From positions 1 through 64,000 of the forward strand of contig JAFGJM010000037.1 of NCBI GenBank assembly GCA_016929095.1: DNA of 64,000 nt, given 5' to 3'. The notes under the pieces are model-generated. The model ran no database searches. It saw only the letters and a program-made list of their open reading frames with translations, and was not told where the DNA came from. Below, one piece after another: positions 16,435 through 25,945 of this stretch (position 1 is its first letter; every line of letters starts with the position of its first letter). Both the position numbers and the translations under genes were made by a program. Source of the DNA: Anaerolineales bacterium. GTDB lineage: Bacteria > Chloroflexota > Anaerolineae > Anaerolineales > UBA4823.

Positions 16435-17064
16435 ATGGATCAATCTGAGGAAACTCTAAAACCTGATGTTCAAGAAGAAATACCCGATACGCCTCCGGTA
16501 GCCGCCACCGAACAAGCCTTTGAGAGGGAAAGCCGGGTTGGATGTTTCCTGAAGGCAGCCACCCGCTGGCTGTTTGGTCTGCTCATTGTGTTTGGGCTGG
16601 GCGCTCTGACGGTGATCTTTTTGCTTTATACGCCCACCCGTGAAACTCTGGAGAATACTCAGGCTAACCTGGATGCGGCTAATCAAAAAATAACCGATCT
16701 GGAAAACCAGGTGCAAACATTAAGCGCTCTGGAACCCAAAAATGCAGCCTTGCAGAAAGAAGTGGATGCAGGCAATTTGCATATTAAAATTTTGACGGCG
16801 CTTGCCGATGTGAATAACGCACGCGTAGCTTTGGCAGAAGGCGATCCTGCCGCGGCTCAATCGGCATTGGCGAATACCACGGCTGCCTTGAAACAAGTGG
16901 CAACTTTGGCGGGCAGCAGCCAGAGCGAAGCAGTTAACTTCATTCAGGATCGTCTTGATCTGGTATTGGGTGAGATTGAAACTGACACAGCCACGGCTCA
17001 ATCCGATTTAGTTGTGATGGCAACGAAATTATTGGAGCTGGAGAAGGCATTGTTTGGGCAGTAA
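16435..17064 (+). CDS. Membrane-anchored coiled-coil protein
   Basis: A 209-residue protein. An acidic cytoplasmic tail (1-45) precedes a membrane helix (about 45-70, LFGLLIVFGLGALTVIFLLY). An extended heptad coiled coil (TLENTQANLDAANQKITDLE) follows, then a helical, Ala-rich TPR-like part (VNNARVALAEGDPAAAQSAL) to the end. AGGAGA before the ATG at 16435 sets the start. It follows the two protease genes on the same strand and may scaffold or be cleaved by them. No named family. Confidence 0.75.
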   Translation: MDQSEETLKPDVQEEIPDTPPVAATEQAFERESRVGCFLKAATRWLFGLLIVFGLGALTVIFLLYTPTRETLENTQANLDAANQKITDLENQVQTLSALEPKNAALQKEVDAGNLHIKILTALADVNNARVALAEGDPAAAQSALANTTAALKQVATLAGSSQSEAVNFIQDRLDLVLGEIETDTATAQSDLVVMATKLLELEKALFGQ

Positions 17065-17194
17065 AAACGAGACCGGTTATCGTTAGAAGACCGGGTTGTT
17101 AATACGTACATGGCCGTGACATTTCTTTAGGAAGGGCGTTGCAGTATATTTTGCTCTGGGAATATTTTGCCTCAGATTTATGTTGTAAAAATAA

Positions 17195-17222
17195 AAAGAG
17201 CTGTTGGGAAAACAGCTCTTTT
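17195..17222. terminator. Bidirectional terminator
   Basis: AAAGAGCTGTT-gggaa-AACAGCTCTTT gives an 11-bp stem with T and A runs on either side. It separates the convergent coiled-coil gene and baeRF gene. Confidence 0.85.
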
Positions 17223-17247
17223 GTAACCCGAGATAAATGATTATCGA

Positions 17248-18348
17248 TCAATATCTCAATAATCCTCCAATGTGTTCGTAATCCGCCAGTTCGAGGTCGT
17301 TGTGCAAGATTTCTACATCCCCACCGGATTTCAGCGTTTGTTTGACCGCCATTTCAACCAGGTCGGGCGTCTGTTCGACGATGTGACCACAAGCAGGGCA
17401 AGCCTGCATGGGGGTTGAAGTCACATAACCGCAGTGCGGGCAATGTTGACCGGGGATACGCAGACCTTCCCGGATCAATAAGGTTTGCACCCGGCCTTCC
17501 TGCACCGCTTTAAGGGTATCCTCCAGGCGGACGACACCCCCCCGACCCTTGGCAGCGCTGGTGATAACCATTTCAATGAGTTTGGCTTCTCGGCGAAGCT
17601 CGGCTTCCAACCCGATTTGCATCGCCCTATCCAAAATTTCATCGTGGCTGGCGGTCATGCTCATGGAGAAAGTACCAATCACCAGGCTTTGCCAGGCTTT
17701 GGGCAATTGTGAGCGGAAATAACCGATGTTATCCTCTGTGCCGCCGATAACTATACGGCGAACATTCTTTTCGGAGAAAAATCTGGCAGCGAATTCAGCC
17801 GCTTCGCGGGCATTGCGCTCTGCCACCTCATCCACATAATTGGTTTGACCTGCCACACCTCCGCGTCGTCCGGCTGCCTGGGATCCGCCGCCGCGCTTAG
17901 TCCGACGTACGCTTTCCCCCAAGACGCCTTCTTGTTCGATCAATTTTCCCAGATGGAAGTGGAAAAGACGGGCGCCTTGTTTATCCACCAGGGCTACACC
18001 ATAACCACCAAATGCATCTAAAATATCTACTAAAGGTTTTACGTGGGGACGATTACCAATTCGTAACCGGCTGCGGATTGGAATGGCCAATGAATATACT
18101 CTAAACCAGGCTTCTGGTGCACAGGAGAACACAGCCACACTGCGACCAATCCAATCAAATTCGTGGTCAAAATAGCGCTCAATTACTTGGGCATCTTTGG
18201 GCATTTCGGCTTCTTTCAACATGCTGCGTAAACGAAGTTTATGTGTCTCTGTACTCCCTTCTGATGGTTCGATATTAAGGTAAACACTAAGCACAGGATT
18301 TTTCCCCTTGTAATCCAACAATTCACGCAGATCGTTTTCAGTTAGCAT
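17248..18348 (-). CDS. baeRF-type (Vms1/eRF1-like) protein with C-terminal zinc ribbon
   Basis: A 366-residue protein. The central domain (VALVDKQGARLFHFHLGKL, then a basic loop RTKRGGGSQAAGRRGG and VRRIVIGGTEDNIGYFRSQL) matches the bacterial archaeo-eukaryotic release-factor-like (baeRF) superfamily, in which a Gly-rich loop holds a Gln in the manner of eRF1 GGQ. Residues 303-320 hold CPHC and CPAC, a zinc ribbon. Relatives act on peptidyl-tRNA or at the ribosome, so a role in rescue of stalled ribosomes is a fair inference. The ATG at 18348 has GAGG 8 bases upstream. The gene directly follows the CbpA chaperone gene (75 bases), which suits a protein-quality function. Confidence 0.75.
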   Translation of the reverse strand: MLTENDLRELLDYKGKNPVLSVYLNIEPSEGSTETHKLRLRSMLKEAEMPKDAQVIERYFDHEFDWIGRSVAVFSCAPEAWFRVYSLAIPIRSRLRIGNRPHVKPLVDILDAFGGYGVALVDKQGARLFHFHLGKLIEQEGVLGESVRRTKRGGGSQAAGRRGGVAGQTNYVDEVAERNAREAAEFAARFFSEKNVRRIVIGGTEDNIGYFRSQLPKAWQSLVIGTFSMSMTASHDEILDRAMQIGLEAELRREAKLIEMVITSAAKGRGGVVRLEDTLKAVQEGRVQTLLIREGLRIPGQHCPHCGYVTSTPMQACPACGHIVEQTPDLVEMAVKQTLKSGGDVEILHNDLELADYEHIGGLLRY

Positions 18349-18423
18349 CCGATTATCCTCCGTAAAAAACACTAAGTTTAGTTTGTGAAAAGCACACTTT
18401 AAGATATGAAAAGCAAACACCAA

Positions 18424-19353
18424 TCATTGCATGCCGGCCAGTTTTGAAAACAGATTTTTTTGTTCCGGGGTTAAATTGCGCGGAATACGGATATTTACGC
18501 GTACAAATTGGTCGCCATGTTTTGATGGATTTTTAATATTTGGCATCCCTTTACCGGTCAGGCGGAAAGTTTGCCCAGGTTGAGTGCCAGGCGGGATGGT
18601 AAGTACCACTTCCCCGTCCATGGTTGGCACTTTCACTTCGCCGCCCAGAACAGCCGTATATAAATCCACTTTCATGTCCGTGAAAAGATCATCTTCTTTG
18701 CGCTCAATGCCGGCTGCTTTTTGAACATCAACGAGAATGATCACATCACCTTTTTGACCTGTGGGCGAGGACACTGCGTTTGACATGCGTATTTTGGTGC
18801 CGGTGTGCGCCCCGGCAGGAATTTTCACTTCTAACCTTTTGCCGTCCACTTCCAGGCGCCGGGTAGTGCCTTGGTATGCTTCACGAAGTGAAATGCTTGT
18901 CTGGTATTGGTAAGAAGGGCGGTGTGCTCGTCCCGCCCCCCGGGGGCGCGAAGCCGGTTCTCCGCGAGGCATTCCGCCAAAAATCTGGCGGAAGAACTCC
19001 GAGAAATCACCCAACCCGCCGCCAAATATATCGCCGATATCACCCACGTCCACACGTACATTCCCACCGCGGGGTGTTGTGACCCATTCATCCCAGTTGA
19101 AGCCGCCTTGTGCTCCACGTTGCTGCCAACTTGAATAAGAGTCACCCAATTGGTCATAACGAGCCCGCTTTTCGGGATCACTTAAGACTTGATACGCCTC
19201 ATTGATTTCTTTGAATTTATCTTCAGCAGGTTTATTATTAGGATTTCGGTCTGGATGATATTTTAAAGCTAATTTTCGATAGGTTTGTTTGATTTCTTCA
19301 TTCGTTGCTTTACGATCAACGCCTAAAATTTTATAATAATCTTTATATTCCAT
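18424..19353 (-). CDS. cbpA: CbpA/DnaJ-class chaperone without zinc finger
   Basis: A 309-residue type II J-protein. The J domain (1-70) holds the HPD motif at 33-35; a Gly/Phe-rich linker with an [13 protein letters not shown] segment follows; the C-terminal beta domains (about 140-300) start at [16 protein letters not shown] and lack the CxxCxGxG zinc repeats, as in CbpA. It stimulates DnaK ATPase and delivers substrates; dnaK lies 35 kb away in this window. Upstream AT-rich DNA (19354-19543) holds the divergent promoters for this gene and the signalling operon. Confidence 0.93.
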   Translation of the reverse strand: MEYKDYYKILGVDRKATNEEIKQTYRKLALKYHPDRNPNNKPAEDKFKEINEAYQVLSDPEKRARYDQLGDSYSSWQQRGAQGGFNWDEWVTTPRGGNVRVDVGDIGDIFGGGLGDFSEFFRQIFGGMPRGEPASRPRGAGRAHRPSYQYQTSISLREAYQGTTRRLEVDGKRLEVKIPAGAHTGTKIRMSNAVSSPTGQKGDVIILVDVQKAAGIERKEDDLFTDMKVDLYTAVLGGEVKVPTMDGEVVLTIPPGTQPGQTFRLTGKGMPNIKNPSKHGDQFVRVNIRIPRNLTPEQKNLFSKLAGMQ

Positions 19354-19543
19354 GGAAGTAACTCTGCCTGCATTGTGAATGAACCATCTAAATGGATAAT
19401 GGATAAAAATAATAATAAAAAATCACTTGTATCTGTATTGATTTTATGCATATAATAGCATCAAAGTCAAGCGAATCGAGCAAGCTCTTATGGAATTCTA
19501 ATTCTGTCTCCCGTTTTTTTAGTAACCATGCTATGATTATCCT

Positions 19544-20701
19544 ATGAACTATACAGCTGAGCGCATTCTGATCGTTGATAATAATCCAGAAATTGTTGAT
19601 GTTATTGCCCGGCAGGCTTTACAGCCTTTGGGGTATCAGGTGGAAATTGTTCATTCTGCGGCAATGGCGATCCAACAAGTAGCGCATTTTTTCCCGGATG
19701 TCATCATTACCAACCTGACTTTACCTGGTCTGAGTGGAAAAGACTTGCTGGTTGCCCTTTCTTCTCAAGGTTTAGATACTCCGGTAATCGTGATTTCTGA
19801 AAAAGGTAAAGAAGGGGAAGTTATCCAGGCTTTCCGTTTAGGAGCAACGGACTACCTATACTGGCCAACTCGGGAAGCAGAAATTGTCTCCTCGGTGGAA
19901 AGGGTTCTAAAGCAGGTGCGCACCCATCGCGAGCGGGAGGATTTGGTTCAACAGCTATACCAAACCAATCAAGATCTTCAAAAACGCGTGAGAGAGCTGA
20001 CGACCATCTTTGCTATTGGCAAAGCCATCACGTCGATTTCCGATCAAACCAGTTTGCATGAAAAAATCGTGGAGGGCGGGATTTATATCGCGGAAGCGGA
20101 TTGCGGATGGTTGTTATTAAAGAGTGACCAGCGTAAAGAATTTATCTTGAGCGCCGCCCGTCATTTACCAAAATCGATCACCGACAGGTTGCATCATCCC
20201 TGGGATGATGGTATCAGCGCCCTGGTCAGTATTTCCGGAGAGACGCTTACCATCCATGGTGATCCATTAAAACGATTCAAGATATCACAATTTGGGAAAG
20301 CGGCATTGGTCACACCCCTTAAAGCGAATAAAGTTGTGATTGGGCTTTTAGTTGTGGTGAGAAAAACCGCCAAACCATTCAATAAGAGCACACAAGAGTT
20401 AATGGAAGCCGTGGCAGATTACGCGTCGATCTCTCTGATTAATTCTCGATATTTCCGTGTGCTGGAGGAACGCGCCCGCAGTTTACAAATTGCTGTTGAA
20501 ACTGCGCAGAGCAATGAGCATCAAAAAGAAGAACAGTTGGCCAATTTCAATTATCAAATTTTGCCTCTGTTGAATGAAGCCATGGAAATGGCTGCCGCCT
20601 TATTAATCGAGGGAAAGAAATTAGACGATGCACAACGCTCCCAATTACATACCTTACAAGATAAACTACAAAAGATATCCGGTAAACTACTGAATGACTG
20701 A
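19544..20701 (+). CDS. Degenerate receiver + GAF domain signalling protein
   Basis: A 385-residue protein. Residues 6-120 form a CheY-like receiver, but the phospho-acceptor position holds Asn57 (DVIITNLTLPG), the acidic pair is D12-N13, and the usual K-P-x is replaced by W-P (DYLYWPTRE). It is therefore a pseudo-receiver. A coiled coil (125-155) leads to a GAF domain (about 160-310), then another coiled coil. It overlaps the histidine kinase gene by 8 bases and is surely co-translated. Likely a sensory partner of that kinase that does not itself take phosphate. Confidence 0.88.
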   Translation: MNYTAERILIVDNNPEIVDVIARQALQPLGYQVEIVHSAAMAIQQVAHFFPDVIITNLTLPGLSGKDLLVALSSQGLDTPVIVISEKGKEGEVIQAFRLGATDYLYWPTREAEIVSSVERVLKQVRTHREREDLVQQLYQTNQDLQKRVRELTTIFAIGKAITSISDQTSLHEKIVEGGIYIAEADCGWLLLKSDQRKEFILSAARHLPKSITDRLHHPWDDGISALVSISGETLTIHGDPLKRFKISQFGKAALVTPLKANKVVIGLLVVVRKTAKPFNKSTQELMEAVADYASISLINSRYFRVLEERARSLQIAVETAQSNEHQKEEQLANFNYQILPLLNEAMEMAAALLIEGKKLDDAQRSQLHTLQDKLQKISGKLLND

Positions 20702-22070
20702 TGCCCACATTTTTCTACTTACAACAGATGATGAGATAGGGGAAAAATTTTCACGAGAAATATTAAATCCAGCGGGTTTTCGAATCTCCCGGATCAGTGA
20801 TGTATTAAATCTTGAAGTAGCCCTACAAGGCGATAGCCCTGATTTGATCATTTGGGATGGGCGCGAAAGCAGCGAAGATTTACCCCAATTATTAGGCAAT
20901 TTTAATGTGCATCACCCCAATATTCCAGTAATTTTGCTGTGGGGTGAGCCTTCTTTCGAAATGGCGCGTTCGGCGTTACGCGGGGGTTGCATGGATTATA
21001 TTTATCCGCCATTCGTCGAAACCGATGTGATCAATATCATTAATAATTGTTTACAGCGTAGCAGGCACTTGGATCAGAGTCAGATTATCTTATCCAGAAT
21101 GAATGAGGGTGTGTTAGTTATTTCTACCGAAGGAAGGCTGATATTTTGTAACCAGGCAGCCAGACAGTTTTTTGAATTGGGGACGGCAAATTTGTTGGGA
21201 AAACCCTTTAAAGATGTAATCCAAAACCCTGATTTTTTAGAATTACTCGAACCATATAATCAGACTGAAAACACTCACGGAGAGATCAATCTGGCGGATG
21301 GGCGGGTGCTAAATTCCCAGGTGAGTCACATCCCGGAAATCGGTTGTGTGGTTACCGCACAAGAGATCACACACTTAAAAGAGTTAGACCGCATAAAAAC
21401 CGATTTTGTGAACGCAGTATCGCATGATCTGCGCTCTCCGCTTACGGCGATCCTGGGGTATGTTGAACTGCTGGAACGAGTTGGAGAAGTGAATCCGCAG
21501 CAAAAAGAATTCATCCAACGAGTGCGCATCAGCGTACAATCGATCACCGCATTGATCAATGATCTGCTTGATCTTGGACGCATCGAAGCGGGATTCGACA
21601 GCCATAAAGAGGTCACGCCTTTAGGCGCCATGGTACGTTATTCATTGGAGGGGTTATCCAATACCATTTCTGCCAGATCGCAAACCCTGGAACTGAATAT
21701 CCCATCCGACACGCCAAGCGTATTGGGGAACCCGGTGCGGTTGCGGCAGATGTGTTTCAATCTCATCAGCAATGCGATAAAGTACGCACCGATTGGGGGT
21801 ACAATCCGCATTCAGGTGAATTCAAGCGAAGACCACGTGATTATGCAGGTTACTGATAATGGGCCAGGTATTTCTCCTCAGGACCAGCCGCATATATTTG
21901 ACCGGTTTTACCGGGCCAGCAATCAGCCGGCAGACGCCTCCGGTACGGGGTTAGGTCTGGCTATTGTTAAATCCATTGTGGAAGATCACCAGGGGAGAGT
22001 ATGGGTGGAATCTTCGATAGGGCATGGTTCTACATTCACAGTAGTTTTACCGGTGGTTGACCGTTCGTAA
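20694..22070 (+). CDS. Sensor histidine kinase with N-terminal receiver-like and PAS domains
   Basis: A 458-residue soluble kinase. Residues 1-120 are receiver-like (PDLIIWDGRES keeps an Asp). A PAS domain follows (130-220, ISTEGRLIFCNQAARQFFEL). The HisKA helix carries His244 (AVSHDLRSPLTAILGYVEL), and the HATPase domain has N (FNLISNAIKYAP), G1 (VTDNGPGIS), F (IFDRFYRA) and G2 (GTGLGLAIVKSI) boxes. All catalytic motifs are intact. There is no membrane segment. No conventional response regulator lies next to it, so its output partner is elsewhere. Confidence 0.93.
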   Translation: MTDAHIFLLTTDDEIGEKFSREILNPAGFRISRISDVLNLEVALQGDSPDLIIWDGRESSEDLPQLLGNFNVHHPNIPVILLWGEPSFEMARSALRGGCMDYIYPPFVETDVINIINNCLQRSRHLDQSQIILSRMNEGVLVISTEGRLIFCNQAARQFFELGTANLLGKPFKDVIQNPDFLELLEPYNQTENTHGEINLADGRVLNSQVSHIPEIGCVVTAQEITHLKELDRIKTDFVNAVSHDLRSPLTAILGYVELLERVGEVNPQQKEFIQRVRISVQSITALINDLLDLGRIEAGFDSHKEVTPLGAMVRYSLEGLSNTISARSQTLELNIPSDTPSVLGNPVRLRQMCFNLISNAIKYAPIGGTIRIQVNSSEDHVIMQVTDNGPGISPQDQPHIFDRFYRASNQPADASGTGLGLAIVKSIVEDHQGRVWVESSIGHGSTFTVVLPVVDRS

Positions 22071-22132
22071 AAATACTTTTTGCGTCCCCCCTAAAAGTTT
22101 GAATAATAATTCACAAATAGTGATTAAAAGCC

Positions 22133-22170
22133 GCCTCCGCCGGGGCGGTGAGGGAGAACCCGGCGGAGGC
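22133..22170. terminator. GC-rich hairpin after the histidine kinase gene
   Basis: GCCTCCGCCGGG (22133-22144) pairs perfectly with CCCGGCGGAGGC (22159-22170), 14-base loop. No T-run follows. It may end the kinase transcript or be a REP-like element. Confidence 0.5.
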
Positions 22171-22317
22171 ATTCGCCAAAGGAGGAAACAGCGATGAGCA
22201 TCAGGAGATTATCCTGAATCCCGTTTTCTGATATCATCATACATAAAAATAAAGCAACATGTCATTGTCATACATCACGGATAATCTGTGATAATTCTCA
22301 CAATATCATAGTGACAT

Positions 22318-22743
22318 TTATGACGGGTTAACCCGTGATAGGAATGCTCTCATTACCCCAATCAACTCTTGAATCTCTTGGTATAAATACACCATTATTT
22401 GCGGATTCGTATTTCCGGTAAGCATTTTCGAAATCGATGCTTCATAATGATAAAAGCACAAGACCGGCTTATTCAGGTTTAAGGCATAGGCAATTTCATA
22501 TCCCACCCCCAGAGAGGGTTTGCTGACTTCGGCGATCAGCACGTCGCATTTTTCGATGCGTCTGATGGATGCGGTAAAAATTTCCTGGGGATTGGCTTGT
22601 TTCTCGAGGGTGACAACCTCGGGTTTAGCGATGATGGCGGTGGGTACCTGATGACCATCGGCAATTAACGTGTCCACAATCGATTGGTAAACGGTTTCGT
22701 CGCCGCGCTCGCTGATAACCGGACAGGCGAAATAGATATTCAA
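22318..22743 (-). CDS. Nucleoside 2-deoxyribosyltransferase-like protein
   Basis: A 141-residue Rossmann-like protein of the deoxyribosyltransferase/DNPH1 (Rcl) family. MNIYFACPVISERG is the substrate loop; IRRIEKCDVLIAEVSKPSLGVGYEIAYAL carries the 'D.liaE.s.ps.GvG.E...A' active-site block with its Glu. The family cleaves or transfers the N-glycosidic bond of deoxynucleosides or their monophosphates. The only start in frame is TTG at 22743; a stop lies three codons upstream. Repeats begin just before it, so the native start may have been altered by their insertion. Confidence 0.82.
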   Translation of the reverse strand: MNIYFACPVISERGDETVYQSIVDTLIADGHQVPTAIIAKPEVVTLEKQANPQEIFTASIRRIEKCDVLIAEVSKPSLGVGYEIAYALNLNKPVLCFYHYEASISKMLTGNTNPQIMVYLYQEIQELIGVMRAFLSRVNPS

Positions 22744-22772
22744 TGGTGGTACTTAACCCCTACCCTCCCCTT

Positions 22773-22798
22773 CCCCATTTTGAAAAACGAAAATGGGG
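22773..22798. repeat. CCCCATTTT hairpin repeat
   Basis: CCCCATTTT-gaaaaacg-AAAATGGGG. The same core recurs twice at 28275-28366, so it is a dispersed hairpin family in this genome. Confidence 0.65.
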
Positions 22799-22824
22799 GA
22801 GGAATTGATGATTTGTATTTTTTT

Positions 22825-22852
22825 GTAGAGGCGAGGCATGCCTCGCCTCTAC
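22825..22852. repeat. Perfect 28-bp palindrome
   Basis: The 14-base arm GTAGAGGCGAGGCA is followed at once by its exact reverse complement, with no loop. It is like the small palindromic intergenic repeats of cyanobacteria and Chloroflexota and may also terminate the P-ATPase transcript, whose stop is 22 bases away. Confidence 0.75.
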
Positions 22853-22873
22853 CTGTGTATTTTATCAACCTAA

Positions 22874-25687
22874 TTAAATTTTCTTTTGTGGTTTTCTGTA
22901 TAAAAATTTTACCAATTCGGCAACTATGGAGGGTATGAACATGAGCATCAATATGTATTGCCATTGCCCCCAGCCCAAGGGGACGGTGTTGAAAATCGGG
23001 TTTAGGAAAGGAATATAGATCACCGCAATGAGCAGCGCAAATGAAGAAAATGTCGCCAGATTCATGTATTTATTATTAAATATGCCAATTTTCAGGACTG
23101 GGTAACGTTCCGAGCGAGCCGTGAAAGCGCGCGCCAGTTCCGAACATGATAACGTGACAAATGCCATCGACTCGGCATATTCAAGGGTCTGCGGAAACAA
23201 ATATTTGCCCAGGGCGAACGCAGCTAAAACAACAGCCGTATCGGCGATACTTTGAGCCACAACGCCGATTTGCATGAAGCGATTGATGATTGGTTCGGTG
23301 GGTGCGCGCGGCGGTTGGTCCATGATATCCGGATCACCTTTTTCGGTGCTAAGCGCCAAAGCCGGCGCGCCATCGGTGATCAGATTTAACCACAAGAGTT
23401 GAATGGCGGTGAGCGGCGATATACGGTGGATCAATGTTCCCAGGAAGATAATCAATATTTCTGCCACGTTGCAGCAGATCAAATAATAGACAAACTTGCG
23501 GATATTGCTATAGATGATGCGCCCCTGCTCAACGGCGGAAACGATACTGGCATAGTTATCATCGGTCAATACCATATCGGCGCTTTCCTTAGCCACATCG
23601 GTGCCGGTGATACCCATTGCCACGCCGATATCTGCTCTCTTAATAGATGGCGCGTCATTCACACCGTCGCCGGTCATGGCGACAACTTCACCGCTGTCGC
23701 GCAGCGCTTCAACAATGCGCATTTTATGTTCCGGTGAGACGCGGGCAAACACATCGGTATACGCCACCTGTTTCATGAGTTCCAGATCGCTCATGGAGTC
23801 CAAATCGGCGCCGGTGAGAACCTGGTGACCGGGGTTGAGCAAACCGATCGATTCGGCAATAGCCCGGGCGGTATTGGGGTAGTCGCCGGTGATCATGATA
23901 GTGCGGATGCCGGCGTTGCCGGCTTTTTCGAGTGCGGGCGTTGCTTCCAGGCGGGGCGGGTCGATCATGCCGATCAAACCCACGAAAACCAGATTATCTT
24001 CCATATCTTCTGACTTGGGTTCATCGGGCAACTCGGGGATAAGGCGATATGCCAGACCCAATACCCGCAGAGCATCCTGGGTCATCATATCGTTGGCTTT
24101 TAGAATTTGCATGCGCCGGTTTTCATCCAATGAATGCCTGGTATCGTCCATTCCCTGGTAACGCTGGCATAGTTCAAGCACCATATCGGGTGCGCCTTTA
24201 ACCAATACCGCATAACCGTCGGGTTTTTCCTGGTCATCGTTAAAAGGCGAGATATCTTCGGAGCGGGGATTGTTCAAACCATGAATGGTGATCATCCGTT
24301 TGCGGATCGAATCGAAGGGGATTTCTTTCAGGCGGGGGTAGGCTTCATTTAGATTTGTCAGGTTAGCGCCTGCTTTAACCGCCGCAACGATCATGGCGCC
24401 TTCGGTGGGATCGCCAACCATGCGAACGGTTGGATTTCCGTTTTCACCTTCCTTGATTTCCAGATCGGCGTCATTGTTGAGGGCGGCTACCCACAAGGCG
24501 GTCAGTACGCCTTGGTAATTGCTAACTTCCACCGCTTTTTTATCCACCAAAAATTCACCTTGCGGCATATACCCGCTGCCGGTAATATCAATGAATTGAT
24601 CATCCACCCATACACGCGTGACGGTCATCTCGTTTTGGGTCAGAGTGCCGGTTTTATCCGAACAAATCACAGTGGCTGAGCCTAATGTTTCAACTGAGGA
24701 TAAACGGCGGATGAGTGCATGGCGTTTGATCATTTCTCGCATGCCCATCGCCAGGCTGATGGTAACCACCGCAGGTAGTCCTTCGGGGACAGCCGCAACT
24801 GCCAGGCTGACCGCAACCATGAACATATCCAGCGGATTATTTCCCTCTATCCACCCTTCGACAAAAACCACGGCACAAATCACCAAACAGGCATACCCCA
24901 GGGTTTTCCCCAGTTGTTCCAGACGTTTTTGCAACGGGGTGGGTTCGTTTTCCACCGATTGGAGCATCTCGGCAATGAGACCGATCTGAGTGTGCATCCC
25001 GGTGGCTACAACGACGCCTTTACCACGCCCATAATTCACCAGCGTGCCCATGAAAGATGTGTTTTTACGGTCACCCAGGGGGATATCAGTTTCCAGGTGG
25101 ACGGAAGCGTCCTTTTCCACCGGAACCGATTCACCGGTGAGCGCCGCTTCTTCAATGCGTAGATTAATGGCTTCCAAAAGGCGTATGTCTGCGGGAATAT
25201 AGTTACCGGCTTCCAATAACACCAGATCGCCGGGAACAAGCTGGGTTGATGGTATCACCTGGCGTGAGCCATCGCGGATCACATGCGCGTCGGGGGCGGC
25301 AAGTTTGCGTAATGCGGCCAAAGCCTGTTCGGCGCGGCGCTCCTGTACCACACCCAAAGTCGCATTCAGGATAACGATCAGCATAATTGCGCCAGCCTCG
25401 ACGTAATCGCCTAATAGCGCAGAAATGACTGCGGCAATGAGCAGAAGGATCACAATAAAACTCGTAAATTGATCCTTCAGCATTTGCAAAAAAGTGGTGG
25501 GCGGCGCTTCTCGTAATGCGTTTGGCCCATATTCTTGTAGGCGCTTTTCTGCTTCTTGTGTGGTTAAGCCTTTATCCGATAGCGTATCCAGGTGCTGTAT
25601 CACATCGCTGGATTGCATGGCATGCCACGCATGCCCTTCCTTCTCCGTCGCAATTAATTGGGGTGAAAAACTGTTTTCAGTCTTCAT
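22874..25687 (-). CDS. Calcium-type P-type ATPase
   Basis: A 937-residue P2A-like cation pump. The N-terminal cation ATPase domain starts at about residue 20. The actuator loop is TGESVPVEK, and helix 4 has PEGLPAVVTISLAMG, which contributes to the ion site. Asp344 in DKTGTLTQNEMTVT is the phosphorylated residue; KGAPDMVLELC and MTGDGVNDAPSIKRADIGVAM mark the nucleotide and hinge regions. About ten membrane helices and a Cation_ATPase_C domain complete it. It exports Ca2+ (or Mn2+) using ATP. The ATG at 25687 with GGAGAG upstream is preferred to a frame start 19 codons earlier. Single-gene unit. Confidence 0.95.
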   Translation of the reverse strand: MKTENSFSPQLIATEKEGHAWHAMQSSDVIQHLDTLSDKGLTTQEAEKRLQEYGPNALREAPPTTFLQMLKDQFTSFIVILLLIAAVISALLGDYVEAGAIMLIVILNATLGVVQERRAEQALAALRKLAAPDAHVIRDGSRQVIPSTQLVPGDLVLLEAGNYIPADIRLLEAINLRIEEAALTGESVPVEKDASVHLETDIPLGDRKNTSFMGTLVNYGRGKGVVVATGMHTQIGLIAEMLQSVENEPTPLQKRLEQLGKTLGYACLVICAVVFVEGWIEGNNPLDMFMVAVSLAVAAVPEGLPAVVTISLAMGMREMIKRHALIRRLSSVETLGSATVICSDKTGTLTQNEMTVTRVWVDDQFIDITGSGYMPQGEFLVDKKAVEVSNYQGVLTALWVAALNNDADLEIKEGENGNPTVRMVGDPTEGAMIVAAVKAGANLTNLNEAYPRLKEIPFDSIRKRMITIHGLNNPRSEDISPFNDDQEKPDGYAVLVKGAPDMVLELCQRYQGMDDTRHSLDENRRMQILKANDMMTQDALRVLGLAYRLIPELPDEPKSEDMEDNLVFVGLIGMIDPPRLEATPALEKAGNAGIRTIMITGDYPNTARAIAESIGLLNPGHQVLTGADLDSMSDLELMKQVAYTDVFARVSPEHKMRIVEALRDSGEVVAMTGDGVNDAPSIKRADIGVAMGITGTDVAKESADMVLTDDNYASIVSAVEQGRIIYSNIRKFVYYLICCNVAEILIIFLGTLIHRISPLTAIQLLWLNLITDGAPALALSTEKGDPDIMDQPPRAPTEPIINRFMQIGVVAQSIADTAVVLAAFALGKYLFPQTLEYAESMAFVTLSCSELARAFTARSERYPVLKIGIFNNKYMNLATFSSFALLIAVIYIPFLNPIFNTVPLGWGQWQYILMLMFIPSIVAELVKFLYRKPQKKI

Positions 25688-25945
25688 AGACTCTCCATGG
25701 AATAATGTTCCAATCGGTAAACGGCAATAATTATAGCACGGCATTGAATGATACCTGGTTCATTTTTTAGCGTATCACCCATAAGGTGTATTTTGTAACA
25801 TTCATGTATCATTATTGCTTGCCGTTTGCTATAATGTATTTCTTGTATTTAATTTTAATTCGGAACAGTAGAGATCGGTTATTTATTCAACAGTTGATTT
25901 TTTTGATTTTAACATAATTGGCTTTTAAATAGAAAAGGTCGTTCT

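Noticed and set aside
17888..18400. Using the long upstream start (18423) for the baeRF gene
   Set aside because: The extra 25 residues are not family-like, whereas ATG at 18348 has GAGG at the right distance.
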